In this document: positions 40,458 to 53,470 of the stretch, piece after piece
Layout: each line of letters begins with the position of its first letter
Numbering within the stretch: position 1 is the stretch's first letter
Assembly: GCA_964017125.1 (NCBI GenBank)
Contig: OZ024915.1
Coordinates: 21,916,437 to 21,980,436, forward strand
Source: Flabesymbios commensalis
Taxonomy: Eukaryota > Annelida > Polychaeta > Terebellida > Flabelligeridae
Direction: 5' to 3'
Length of the DNA stretch: 64,000 nt
Program-made: the position numbers and the translations under genes
The notes under the pieces: model-generated
What the model saw: only the letters and a program-made list of their open reading frames with translations
Databases searched by the model: none
Told to the model about the DNA's origin: nothing

Positions 40458-42401
40458 TGTTATCAGGTTATCAGGTTATGTTGGTTAAATTTATCAACAA
40501 CAAAATTTAAGAAATGCCTATTTATAGCTCCACTACAAAATGCAAAGAGCAAAAATAATCTACAATGTCAGTTTAGCATGTTTAGGGTTTGACATAAACC
40601 TTGAAATTCTGGGCATATGATTTCAAAGACAACCATGTTTTCAAATACGACCATGTTTTCAAATAAAATATAAAGGATATTAAAGTTGAATATTTCAATT
40701 TGATTTGTTTCACATAATCTGGCATGTTTCTGGAAATCATGTTGGCAATTCAATAATGAGATAAATGATATTGATACTAACTAAAAAATTAGAAGGAAAA
40801 TTGGTAAAAGTTGACTCGCATTTATCATGTTTATTTGACACATTTATATTGTGCTATGCAATTTATTAATATAATGATCAATACATGTGTGTTCTACTGC
40901 TTGACAACTTGCTGTTTATTTCTAAAAAAAATAAAAATAATTTACAAACCAAAACCAACTTTGATCACTGAACATGTGCAGTTTATTGTGCATGCCTACA
41001 TATGATATATGTACCAACCGGATTACTTTATTTTATGAACGTGTATTAATATCTAAAACTTATTTTTGATAGGATCATTTTTTTCAGCTTTCAAACTGGT
41101 TTTCACAATTTTGAATTTATTGATATTAAGAATAAATAATTATATCATATACTATATGATATATATATGCCAATCGATGTATAAAAATAAACATGAGAGT
41201 GGAAATTAAAATGTCATGTCTGAAGTTTACATACCAGTACTGATTTACAATATAATTTACAAAGTTCTGTATCTGTAAAGTAGACAAAATCACTCAACAT
41301 TCTAACATAACAGGTCATTCCTACAGTATGATATTTCGAGTTGAAGGCAATGTGTTACACTTACAGTATGATGATTGTTAATTTAGATTGTTGTTATGTC
41401 AGAACAGTTGAAAATATTAGTCAGACCCAAAACTAACATGAGTCGACTAATGTTGCTGAATTTTTATTTCCATATCATTACCACATATATGTACCAGTAC
41501 AATACAGCTACCCATAATTCAAGTGGTTGAAAATTACTCACTTTTTACCTCGAGACTGAATATTTGAGATATTGTTTTTTACGCACAAGATGGATATTGC
41601 AGATGTCAAATAAATTTCAAACTTACACGTTTGCTGATGTTGTGAAGTTATTTCTCTGATAGTGATAGTCATATATCATGCACATAGATATAATGACATA
41701 CATGTACATTTCGAAAGTGAATTAAACACATTCTTAACCTGTTATATGTACATTTTAACAGTCAAATAATTTGTTCAATTTGTTACATGTAATGTTATAC
41801 CGGTATACCTCTATTAATTGGCTGAGAACAGCAACATTGAATTAGAATCTGCACTTGGGTTTTTAAAAGTGCTTTCAAACCCGAATTCTCTGTGTCTTAA
41901 AACCCCTTCATCAAATGTTCATGGATTACAAAAAACCCTTTATCAGAGGTTAAGTTGTATTACAATGCCAATAGTTATATGTACCGTATGTACCGTATGT
42001 ATTTTATCAACTACTATTAAATATATGCTGAACTTTTCAGTAAAATTATTTCAAAATTACCTATCAACCTTTCTATATAATGTCCAAGATGCTATTCTAA
42101 TTAAAATGACGGCATTTAAAACAGAAATGTTTTTCTCTAAACAAATCTGAGTTATTTAAAAGCCCTTTTATAAATGACTACAGTATTAAAAAAACATTTC
42201 ATCAAACGTTAATTGGTAAGAACTCAGTTGTCAATGTGAATTGTTCGATTATCATGTAAATATACATACACCGGTGGCAGTACCAGTATCTAATGTATTC
42301 AACATTAACCCATACACTGCAGCATGAAATTTGCAGCATACAATTTAAGCATACATACCTTGTCTGGTCAACCAAAATGGGTGGATTGCTAATTTAGCAG
42401 T

Positions 42402-42725
42402 TTAACCCTTGTGTTGTTTGAACCGTATACTGTAATACGTAGATCTATACATCTGAAACATCTGTGAAACCATCCATATATATACCAGTATACAGTTTCA
42501 CAGATGTTTCAGATCAAGAGAAATATTACTATATTTAATACAATAGTTTTGGTAGATGTTTAGTTAATCATGTTGATCCAATAATTTAATATTGGAGATA
42601 TATTTTCTCATAAATATTAGTCATTTTCATCATTTGAAGCTGAAAATTGCGTTAATAACAATTCCAGCTTCAAATGAATGAAAAATAGAAACAAGTATTT
42701 TAGCAGCACAAAGGATTATGGTTAA
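42402..42725. mobile_element. TTAA-flanked F-family MITE with an 18-bp perfect stem
   Basis: TTAACCCTTGTGTTGTTTGA at the left and GCACAAAGGATTATGGTTAA at the right. Inside, CTGAAACATCTGTGAAAC (42451) and its exact complement (about 42493) form one stem, and the F stem AAGCTGAAAATTG / CAATTCCAGCTT forms another. Confidence 0.7.
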
Positions 42726-43446
42726 AATATAAACATTACCAAATGAAATGAAATGTGCTGATAACTTTTCAGCATAATTCTTTCAATGTCATCATTTATG
42801 TATAATCGAATGTTGTATTTATAATGTAAGACAACAAGTCATAAACAATTTGGTTCTACCTATACTTTTTCATTTAAAATCTTTTCTCATGTACTTGATA
42901 TATTATTTATTATAATATATATATACTGATATATATACAGTATTATATAATATAATCAATAATGTATAGGACCAGTAAGTTTATAATTCTAAGAGTAAGC
43001 ACGGCAATGTGTAAATTTGTTCGATATCACTTGTGATTGAACAAACAATGAGTTAAATGTTATGCCACAGCCGGAAATGTTGGGTCTGAAATTTAACCAA
43101 GTGTGCATATTTTTTAACCATTTGAAATTTTGAATTTTTGGTAGTCAGGCACAGCTATGTTTATAATGTAAATTTATTGTTTACAATTATAACATGCATG
43201 ATGTTATGTACCAAAATTATTTTAAACAGCATTCAGGACAGTTGCAGTTATTAAAATGTAAAAATTACTTGAAAATCCTCATTCTACATTTAATCATGAA
43301 AATTATGGTTAATCATTTGTTGTGGTATATTATGGTACTTTTTATGCCATGGAATACTCTTATCAACTGCTGAAACTATTTCTGTGTAACCATGGTAACT
43401 ACATTCATGAAGGCACAAAAGGTATCATCCAAGGTTTCATTGTCAT

Positions 43447-43595
43447 TTAACCCTGTGATTGCCAATAACAAATATAATCGTTTTTAATTGTTTTATCACA
43501 TTTACCCACTTGACTTCAAGTGATATTTTTGTATTGCAACATCATTTCAAGTGGGTGAAACTTCAAATAAATCAAATTGACAATGAAGGGTTTAA
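43447..43595. mobile_element. TTAA-flanked hairpin MITE just 3' of the DUF6589-like gene
   Basis: TTAACCCTGTGATTGCC at the left and GACAATGAAGGGTTTAA at the right; internal stem CCCACTTGACTTCAAG / CATTTCAAGTGGG. It ends about 115 bp from the stop codon at 43711. Confidence 0.72.
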
Positions 43596-43710
43596 TTTAA
43601 GGAGTGTAGTACACACCTTCAGATTTTTGAAACAATAACAGGAGTCCAGTCTATATGCCTACACCATATTCACATCGTCTTAAACCAAATTCTGATGATT
43701 CTAAAGCCAC

Positions 43711-46700
43711 TCATTCATCATCAGACTCGGTGGCTGCTACATCATATGCACCATTTGTTGCTACATGTCTCTGCACAATATTATCAATGTGCTTACGCAT
43801 TTTCACCCTGTCTATTTTATCTAATGGTGATTTCTTTATCTTTGAAAAACCTCTACATTTTCTTCCTTCTGTGAATTTAAATGGCCGTATATCCCTTAAT
43901 ATGCTTTTCACTTTGGCTACATCATCCTCTGTGGTGGGCCTACTATGCCAACCACTTTTCCTTTGAATATTCAAACTAGTATCCACTTTATCTACCACTG
44001 AGGATATTGCATCAGCAGCATCTGTGACTCTGGTAATACCTTGTTCTGTTTTGTTAGCGCCAAGGCTTTTAATTAATACTTTGCGATTCTTTACTGAATT
44101 TTCAATTGCTAAATCACTCTCTTTGCTTTGACCTTTCTTTCCATTTGTATTTACATAACTGTACTCTAATGTCCTGAGACGCTGTACTGGAGACAAGAGA
44201 TATTCAGTTTTTATAAGTAAATCTACATTTTCTCTCAGGTATTTTGAAAGGTGGGAGTGACTATAAAAGAAAGGAACTAATTGTTTGCAGTTCAAGACCA
44301 TACGCTCCAAATCAGCTTCCTTTGCTGTATCATTCATATTGTCAAGTACCATAGCCCATTGACATAGATTGTTTGCGTAATTAAAGAACTCATCCACAGG
44401 TAGTGTATTAGCCGATGTTTCAGTCTCCGCAGATATAGAAAACTTTAAATAGCCATAATATGTAATAAAAGGACGAAGCATAGCTTTCATTTTTTGTAGG
44501 CTATCTTCTTCTTCGGGTACATTTTTAGTCGGCTCTTGATCAGTGCTTTCCATACCAAAAAATTCCAATGCTTGCTCAAGTATCATGGCTTTGCCCACCA
44601 TCTGGAATGAAAAAATTAAAGGTATGATTAAAATTTTACTCGATTAATTCGTGTGAAGCCAAAGTAAATATCTTTGTTTCCGATTACCTGACCGACCCCA
44701 TTTGAATCCCCCATCCCTTATTTTATTTATGGAAATTTTAAAGAATACAATTCAGAACATCCCTCCATGTTATTTTTCATCAGCCTGTATTTTTGTGTCA
44801 ACAGCCCTTTTATGATAATTTTCCCTTTTTTTTTACAGTGTTATTAAAATAAAATCCCCATTTTGGACTGAGTGCACAAAAAAAATTACCTACCTACTAG
44901 TAGGTGGGTAATTTCGCTAAATTATTTTTATATTTAAAATAATAATGTCCAATTGTATAATAACATATTTAAAAAAATTGTTTGAAATTGATTGACTAAT
45001 ATAGTATTACTCGCTATTTAGTGCTCAGTCTAAGTGTAACTGTAGTCGTTCCTAATTTTTTTTATCTGAATATGTGAAGTCATTGTGATTGTGAAGAAAT
45101 GAAAAAAAACCACTCGAAAAACCACGATTTGTTGTGTCTGAAATTAAAAAAAAAATGATCCTCCTTTTTTTGAATGGGTGAACAATTTTATTTGAAAATA
45201 TAGCACTTAAATGGCTAGTTTTTTCTCATTATTACTAAATTCTCATATGTGAGCACATGTTTTAAAACAGTACTGGTAGCCTTTATTGCTACATTTATCA
45301 TTTTTACTATTTACTAATTGAAGTCATGTAGATTAAAAAAAATTGTCTAACCAGAAGTAGGTCGGAATGTTCCCGATATCCACCATTCTTCACTTGTCCA
45401 TTGATATCCTTGCGTCGCAGGATGCATTTGAAGTAATACAAAGTCCCTTTTTCTGTCGCAGATTGGCGATTAAAAAGCTCTTTGTATGCTTTCTGAAATA
45501 AAGATGCAGCAATCATAAAGCGACACAATCAAAATGTATTTTGGATTCTTAATATGTCCATGATATGTGAACATGTCCATGGACTAGAATCACGGAAGTT
45601 TTTAAAATTTTGTTTTGCTGTGGCAATGTAGCAAGTGTGCCGAAAGCCCCGTTTATCAGTTATTCCTGCATTAAAAAAACAGACGCAATTCTAGTCTATG
45701 GGAAAGTTGACTATGACGTATTAAGAAGCCGAAATAAAATTTTTGATTTGTTAATGATTTTAGGGGTCTTGTCAAGTTTACAAAAAATTCGAGAAAAACT
45801 CGGATTGGTAAGACCCCACCCACCCACCACACTATCCAATTTTTTATTTTTTTTTGGAAACAATAAAACAACACCAAAAACGCAAAATTTCAAAAAAAAT
45901 ATCAAAATCCGAGTTGGGGTTTGACCCACCCACCCACTTCATAGTTTTTTCTCAGATTTTTGGATTTTTTTTTAACTTTTCAAAAACCCTTAGCCTGATT
46001 GTGTCGCTTTAAATTCAGTTTGAATTTTAATCCACTTGAAATTTTGTTTGCAAGGGAGATCCTCAATTACAAGGTGAAGTTGGTTCAAAAATAACCATAT
46101 TACTTTATTGGTCTAATTATTTGATGGATTGAGAATTTTTTTTGACAATTTATGCCATCAAATTCCATTACACTTCACCTGCTTGAAAACATGTTCTGTA
46201 ACTAGTAGAAATGTACTAGCGTAACAGTACAAAGGTTTAACGTTTTAGTAAATGTCTGTTTTAAAAAAAAATCACTTTATCTCAATGGAACCCCTGTTTA
46301 AAAAAAATTGTACATTGGATAACATACAGTATATGAAATTCAGATGTCTTGCATGATTGGGTTATTGTATACCTGTGTACACAATATGTATTACCATGAT
46401 TACTCGCAATAAACAGTTGTACATTATAAAGTTTATTCAATAAAATGTTTATAATTATTCATTTTAATTTTGTTTCATGGAAATTGCGCTATAAATCTTA
46501 TACTATAATTTTTTTGCAATTATTAGTCGACATCCAACCGATTTCCCGCTATATAGGAGTTTATATGTCAGCTTTCAAATGCTTCTTTTTTTTACGAAGG
46601 ACAATTTTTCCTAATTTAACCTCAGGTGAGAGGACACTGCCAGGATCAGTAGCAGATCCAAGGAGGGGGGTTGGTCCTGACAGAAAAAAAATCATCACCT

Positions 46701-49700
46701 TATTTAGGGGTTTCCTTAGGATTTGGTGATATACTGAGTGAGAAACAGTTCCCAATATGCCTTTGATGGCACGAGAAAGCCTTTGCAATAAAAAAATTCC
46801 CCGAGGGGCGGGCCCTTCGACCGCTTTATAGTGAAATATTTTGTCAAATTTTAAACCCCCCCCCCACTGAAAAGCTATATCCACCCCTGAGGATTCAAAA
46901 ATCGAACCCTGGCGGTCTGAGGCTGGGCTCACTACTTCTCGGTCACCGAGGCTCCCCACAATGTTGAATTTTTACGAGTGAGCAGGGAAGAAACATTTCA
47001 GTTATTCACTCTGCAATTTTCTGTAAAAAAAAATGTGAGACGTGAGGCTTGATTCCATCGTTGCGGAGGGCCTTGTTCCGCTTGTCAAAGACAACCAGAA
47101 TTTGTTGCGGACAATCAATATCTACCAAGAGGTTGACCGAGTAGTGCACAACCAACTTTTGTAAATTTTTCTGACATGAAATAAATTTACGGGAATTTTA
47201 AGTCGGTCAGTGTTGACAATTTAGTTTACAATGCTAAAATGTGTACCTAAGACCCAAGAAAGGTGTGGAAAAAAGCTGGATAATATCTACATACTTGTAT
47301 ATATGACTTATTACTGGTTATTTTAAATTTTGTGGAAAACGTGATATTTTTATCCTATTTTTGCTAGACTTAGTTTGTTTTCAATCCGTTACTTGGAAAA
47401 CTACACGAATTAAATGTTCGGATGAGTTCGAAGATTGGGCTAAAATAAGGTCAGACTAAAAAAAAATTAGAGTCAGTGTCTTCAAGTCATTTTAAAAGCT
47501 AAAACGGCATTGAAATATCACTTGTTTTGTTTTCACCGACACGTCTTATTATGTTTAGTCATTGTCTTTGTAATCAGCTGTAAACGGATTATTTGAGAGA
47601 GTAACTCACATGAACGAAATCTTGCTTGTTGTGCCACTGTACACTGAAGAGAGGGGTTATGTCATCAAATCTTGACTCAGCCGTCATGCCGAATGATCTA
47701 AGTAGTTTTGATGAAGTCATGCGTACTCTGGTCAACTGATCCCCTCCGTATGGTACCTTCCATTTAGACAAGAGCTCAGTACTACCTGAAAAATAAATGA
47801 ATAAACATGTACATGAATTAAAATGTTGCTAGTTTTATGCAGTTTAAGTTGATGTAGATGTTCTGCTAAATTTGCTTAAATTAATATTGAACATTGAGCT
47901 ATCCACATGATCCAGGTATGCATTGACATTTTCATACTCTCACAAAATTTACATTATTTATGAAATATTCCAGTGCAATCATGGCACTTACCATGATTAC
48001 ACCGGAATATTTCATTAATTATTATCATATAAAAAGGGTCTACCATATATTGTAAATTTGAATTGCATTTTACTGTATAGCTCACCATAAGCTGAATTGT
48101 AAATTTCAGTAAGGTCTTTCACGGTCGAGTCCAGAATGTCGATGCAATCATCGTGTTTTATCTCATTCTTGAAAAGAAGTGGTAAAGGGAATATCTTCGA
48201 TTTGGTGGACATAGAATCTTGGTGTGCATGGGGGATGTGATGTGGCAGATATTTTTTCATCCATGCAAACTTAGGGCTTCCCTTAACTAATATTCGTCCC
48301 AATAAGACTGTGTATACATCATAGAGCTTAGATGTGTCTTCAGTTGTGAGAAGTATTGATTCAGTATCAAGCTCATTCAATACATGAACCGGTTTCGTGT
48401 CTATCATGTCAGTGGTGGCTGCTCTTGAGAACAAGACTAGACTAGTGTAGTAATCTTTTGCAGAATCTGTCCTGTCCTTCAACTGCTTACTGCTCTTTTG
48501 CGAAATGTTCAAATTATCTCCAAGGACACCAATAAGGGGGTTGTTCTTTAGCTCTTTTACCAATCTGCACTTCGAATCTGATGATGCCTCCTCTATCAGT
48601 CGAATCTTGCTGGACGGTGAGAGTGTCAAGTTAATCCTGTTGAGACGAATCAAGCCCTAAAATAAATGAGGCCACATCGGTTATAATACATATTATAATT
48701 TGTATGTCCAATTAAGTGTTATTTTATTTCATATGTCCTGTTTATATTAGTGATATGTTTGTAATCTGTATGATATGAATGTATTTTTCTTGGCTTTAAT
48801 CAGTGCCCCCAAATTTGTCAAACCTTGTAAAATACATTTTGTAATTATCATTTACAAATTCTATTAAATGAATAAAGGCTGATTTCTCAGATTTGGGGAG
48901 AGATAACCTGTTTGCACACAACTTTTAAACCTTCTAATGTTTATACTTAAATGGCTGAAATATATTTAAGAGCCTGTTATTTCAAATTTAATTAATTCAT
49001 AATCAAATGTGATTTTGCATCAAAATGTTTTTTTAAGTAGCTGACCAGATATAGGTATAATTAATTATTATTTAATAGACTATTTTTAGCTTTGAGGTGA
49101 CTATGTAGTGGGTGCTAGCTTGCATATATGTAAATATAATATTTTTGTAAATATGAATTACTAGTAATTGGGAATTGCCAACACTGTTACATAATTTTGT
49201 GGGCGGGGGCCCTAGGGTAGTGGTTAGCACCGCTGCCTTTCACGCCAGAGTTCGGGGTTCGGTTCCCGGACTCGGCGGTTTGAAAGAAACAAAAGTGTTT
49301 TTTCCCCATCCACGTGTGAAAGTCAGTATTGTGGGGAGCCTCCGTGACCGAGAGGTAGCGTGCTCGGCCTCAGACCGCCAGGGCTCGAATTTCGAATCCT
49401 GTGTCTGGAGGACAGTGTCATCTCATTCATCTCACCATCCTCAGGAGGTTCTCCTGGCCCAGTTTAGCCTATATGTGCACAAAGGTGGCCTAAAGCCCGA
49501 TTCATTTCATTTTTACATATTTTTGTTGGTGCTAAAGCAAAATTTATAGAAATAAGCCAATTGAGAATTTAGGAATTGCCAACACGGTTACATATTTTTT
49601 TATGGTGCTTAAAAAATGTATATAAATAAGGTATATTGAAATGGAAAATATACAAAAACATAATCATACCTCTTCATTGCCGTGTTAAGTAAACTCAGCA

Positions 49701-52319
49701 GTACACTTACACATGAATTGATTGAAATTCATATATTGTGTGCTACATATTATTATCAATTTTGCAAATGATTCCTGCAAAATAATCAAGCTTATATCTG
49801 TATAACTGTAAAAAACTGTAACAGAAAAACAACAAATGTAGAAATGTAACAGAAATAAAAGGTAAACTGAACAGATGTTAATCATCACTGCTGGTTGTCC
49901 TCTGAGAAAAAGAATGGGAAATAGTCTAAATAGAAAAAAAATGAACGGAGCTTGTTCCTGCTCAGTCTTTGTATACCACATGGTATGTTACCATTATAAT
50001 AATAATTATAAATCATTTTATAAAATTGAGGAACAAGATAATTTTATCTCAATTGATGTTTTAGTTTATATTGAAATAAGTCATTTTGTTACATAATTAT
50101 TCACATATGGTGTTTTGCAGATAGAGGACAACCAGGGATTTGTATCTAGACTAAAACATAACACTTAATCAAGGATTTAACATGTAAAATAAACAGTTAA
50201 TCTTGCCATACAGGAAATAAATTACCTCCATAATCAATCAAGCTCTTGAATGTGCAGAGGAGCGCGATTGATCATGTTAATGGTCAAGAACATAAACATA
50301 GTAAATGATCATAGTGAAAACATTTTAACCCTTTCGAGGCTGAATTTACCATTGTCATCTTCATCCACTACAAGCCGCAAATTGCTGTCGCAATTCTCGA
50401 CTTGCTGTCGCAATTCTCGACTTGTAGTGAATGATGTGGTTTAAAAATTAGAGGAAATTGCCATGTATTTGTAAACCAATTTCATGGAATTTTTTGTTCT
50501 AAAACCCTTGGTTGTATTAAAATTAAATATGTTTTTGAAGAAGTAAAATGATGATTTAATGCATCGTGAGGGCTTAATTAAAGGGTCAAATAAAGAGAAA
50601 AATGATAGCGTGCCAGCACATTCTGTCATGACAATGCTTACTCTAACATGCAAGTAAAACAAGAAATTTATTGTTTGATTTTTTACCATGGTGTTGATGT
50701 GACCGAATGATGTCAGCAAGGTAAACATCCTCTGAAATGCAGACAGCTGATTATTCCGCTGGTGTAATAACATAGCGTATGAGGATGCCACAGGTCCAAT
50801 CCATTTTTCATCTGGTTCTGATGTCTGTCCTGTTGACACTGTCATCATTATGTCAAGTAGATAAGGACATCTGTAAATATATAAAGAAGGATTTATAATA
50901 TTATTTTAGTGATTGAAGATTGTTACATTCTCGAATGAGATGAAGGAAAGGATTTTAAGAGATTTTATTTACAGTGATATATTTTTCAAAATATTATTTA
51001 TCAATTATCAATAATGCTCCATCATATAACTAGACATGAAATATTATCATTGATTATCATTCCTATCAATTGCATGTTTGCGTTTGATACTAAAAAATAA
51101 ACCCTCACACTATGTATTTGATAGAAATAATCAGATGTAAGAATAATAGACAGTGATGTCACAAAAACAAAAAACTTTTGACCCATATAAATGATAAATC
51201 AGATATTAACTACCTTCTGAAAACTGTATAAGCAGTTGTCTGTATTGAAATTATTAATAGAAAAGATTCATTTCCGAATTAACAATTTTAAATACATTTT
51301 CTCAATGTTAATATTGTAATTTAAAAACATTACCATTGCTTATGGTGCATGAAAAGAGTTTACTATTACCTTAGTTTCATCTCTTCAAAGATGAGGAGGA
51401 ATAAATCTCGCTGTGTCAAGTCGTGTACTCTTGTACATGACCTTAATACACTAGGCGTCAGCTTCGAGCACAGCTCAACACACTGGACATGAATATCATT
51501 TAGTATGGTTCTTCTCACAATAGCTGATATTGATTTATTGTCCATCAATATTGTACCAGTATGTGCTAATTCACGATTAGTAGACTTATGGACATAACTG
51601 GTTGCTTCACATAAACCAGCCAATATTTCAGATTTCTCTGTAGAAACAGTTTTGTAATCAGCATTATTCTTTAATCCTGTGGTTTTCAAAATGGACAGTG
51701 AAGATGTCTGTACAGGAATAATATGTTTGTCAGGTAATGTAATAGGACGGGAATATCCATGATCATGTGCTAAAATACTTGTATTATGGGTTGATGGTAA
51801 AGGTGTAGCCAAACAGTCTGAAGTGTCACAAGGTGAGACATCTGTAGGCTGACTTACTGTACAAATAGGGGTTGATGTATTAGGCATGAGTGATGGTGCT
51901 AGAATGGAGTCCACGTCTTCACCTGGTTGAGGACAGTCTAGATTTAACCTTCTCATACGTCTTTTACTTTTTTTAGGAGTGTTCATGGCTTTCTCAGCAC
52001 TCTTCAGCAAGCGTTTAGTATGTTGAAATTTTGTTTTGTAATCATCAACACATTAAGTAGCGAAGTCAGTAAAATCTTTCAGTTTTATCACAGTATTAAA
52101 ACAGGGCCCACAAACAATATTTCTCCTGTTTAAAAGTCTGATATCACTTATAATACTCTTTGGAAATAGCTTACCAAGAGCATCTACAAAACCTTCCTTC
52201 CTTGCCTTGAGACCGTCTATCAAATGTTGTTTATTGGGTGAAACATTTAGACACAAAAAACATAAAACATCAGCATATTTCTTTGGTGTGTCAGGGGCAA
52301 TGTTTTCTTTACCCGCCAT
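43711..52319 (-). CDS. DUF6589-like protein with N-terminal ZAD-like zinc finger, six exons, one in-frame stop
   Basis: Exons (all phase-compatible): 51370-52319, 50687-50870, 48086-48656, 47610-47785, 45352-45492, 43711-44601 (stop TGA), 970 codons before the stop. The start is MAGKENIAPDTPKKY (ATG 52319). Residues 20-75 have C-x-x-C, a helical spacer, then C-x-x-C, like the ZAD fold; a basic KKSKRRMRRL stretch follows. The core has LIGVLGDNLNI (D at about 425), IPHAHQDSMSTKSKIF, GGDQLTRVR (D at about 584), EFFGM, and LGANKTEQGITRVTDAAD near the C-terminus. This pattern recalls the DUF6589 family, abundant and repetitive in invertebrates and fungi; an RNase-H-like transposase role is my inference. 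Codon 89 is TAA (52053-52055), and the same frame continues on both sides, so this copy is probably a pseudogene or needs reinterpretation there. Confidence 0.7.
45762..45990. mobile_element. Harbinger-type MITE in the DUF6589-like intron
   Basis: Left AGGGGTCTTGTCAAGTTTA and right AACTTTTCAAAAACCCT with TTA beside each end. TWA target duplication and G-rich ends fit PIF/Harbinger. It lies between exons 4 and 5 of the gene. Confidence 0.65.
46885..47000 (-). mobile_element. truncated copy of the two-headed SINE
   Basis: Contains only the second tRNA-like head (complement of CGGTCACCGAGGCTCCCC and CGAACCCTGGCGG) and the linker up to AAGAAACATTTC. The first head and the tail are missing. Confidence 0.65.
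49205..49513 (+). mobile_element. two-headed tRNA-derived SINE in the DUF6589-like intron
   Basis: Head 1: TAGGGTAGTGGTTAGCACCG with B-box-like GGTTCGGTTCCC. Linker: AAGAAACAAAAG...TTGTGGGGAGCC. Head 2: CCGTGACCGAGAGGTAGCG with GGGCTCGAATTTCGAATCC. Tail to GATTCATTTCATTTT. Imperfect target duplication TTACATAATTTTGTGGG / TTACATATTTTTGTTGG flanks it. It lies between exons 2 and 3 of the gene. Confidence 0.82.
50325..50589. mobile_element. TTAA MITE, family D
   Basis: TTAACCCTTTCGAGGCTGAA at the left and TTAATTAAAGGGTCAA at the right, with the CATCTTCATCCACTACAAG stem. An internal CAATTCTCGACTT unit is duplicated in tandem. It lies in the intron between exons 2 and 3. Confidence 0.7.
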
Positions 52320-52376
52320 ATTTGCATGTCACGTTAACATGCTAAATTAGATGAAGTGTTCGGTGACGTCAACACC

Positions 52377-53110
52377 TGTTGAGCTACGCCGTACACTGGC
52401 GAACAGACATGCCATGTATGGTGAAGTGAAGAGCGTGATGCAAGAAATTATAGTGAAAAAATTATGAAAGCATTTTCTTCGTTATTTAAAACATTTAAAT
52501 ATAAAAAATTCCAGTAGTACACAGACTGGGGTTCAATGACGGTAACATCCGTTGTAACTGACGTGGGCCGTGGCGAACTGACATGCCATGTATGGTGAAT
52601 TGAAGAGCGTGATGAAAAAAATTATGATGAAAAAATAATGAAATCATCTTCTTCGTTGTTTAAGACATCTTACGTTAAATATAAAATGTTCCAGTAGTAC
52701 ACAGACTGGGGTTCACTGACGGTAACATCCGTTGTAACTGACGTGGGCCGTGGCGAACAGACATGCCATGTATGGTGAAGTGAAGTCCGTGATGAAAAAA
52801 AATTATGGGGAAAAAATTATGAAATCATCTTCTTCGTTGTTTAAGACATCTAACGTTAAATATGAAATGTTCTAGTAGTACACAGACTGGGGTTCACTGA
52901 CGGTAACATCCATTGTAACTGACGTGGGCCGTAGCGAACAGACATGCCATGTATGGTGAAGCATGTGAAGTGAAGAGCGTGATGGTGGAAAAATTATGAA
53001 ATCATCTTCTTCGTCGTTTAAAACATCTAAATATAAAATGTTCCAGTTGTACACAGACTGGGGTTTACTGATGGTAAAATCCGTTGTAACTGGCGTGGGC
53101 CGTGGCGATC
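52377..53110. repeat. 180-bp tandem repeat, about four units, upstream of the DUF6589-like gene
   Basis: The marker AGTAGTACACAGACTGGGGTT recurs near 52513, 52693 and 52873, with a variant near 53045; the spacing is about 175-180 bp. Units also share GACGTGGGCCGTGGCGAA and ACATGCCATGTATGGTGAAG. It starts about 60 bp before the start codon, in the promoter region and inside the proposed element end. Confidence 0.88.
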
Positions 53111-53429
53111 AGACATCGCATGCAACGCCATCGTGAAATTGTGAAAAACAGCTTTTTCAACGTTGAAATCTAAATATAAAATATGTCAGTAGGAATTATG
53201 GATTAACTGAATCATGATGACAGTGTTTTCCTGACGAAAATATTGTTAAAAAGCATAATTAGGTTCATTTTGACGACTGAGCAATTTCATTTTGTTATTG
53301 TGGGCGATAATGAGGTGAAATCAAGATTAAACAAAACGTCTGCGCATGCGTCTTAAAATGGAAAAACACGAGGCCTGTTTTCTCACTTAAATCAACCACC
53401 CGTGCTAACTTATATGAAAATAGTTCCGT

Positions 53430-53470
53430 ATGTGGTTTCAGAGAGATAATCTCTGAGGTCAGAATGGTCT
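53430..53470. repeat. right member of the 41-bp inverted pair
   Basis: TGTGGTTTCAGAGAGATAATC followed by TCTGAGGTCAGAATGGTCT, the complement of 36195-36235 with about four differences. It lies outside the tandem repeats and the DUF6589-like gene, mirroring the left copy outside the helicase. Confidence 0.7.

Larger units (their letters stand above)
38754..43710. other. gene-free gap between the convergent helicase and DUF6589-like genes
   Basis: No exon is supportable. It holds a G16 run (39361-39377), a Harbinger-type MITE (39772), three TTAA-type hairpin MITEs (40304, 42402, 43447) and AT-rich sequence. AATAAA on the plus strand at about 39168 could serve the helicase transcript. Confidence 0.6.

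Noticed and set aside
43655-43966. Open frame on the plus strand at the end of the DUF6589-like gene
   Set aside because: It is antisense to the well-supported last exon (43711-44601) and starts with a non-ATG codon.
49168-49605. 35-bp direct repeats (GAATTGCCAACAC...) as the SINE target duplication
   Set aside because: They lie too far from the SINE ends; the closer TTACATA...GG pair fits better. The longer pair probably reflects a local duplication.
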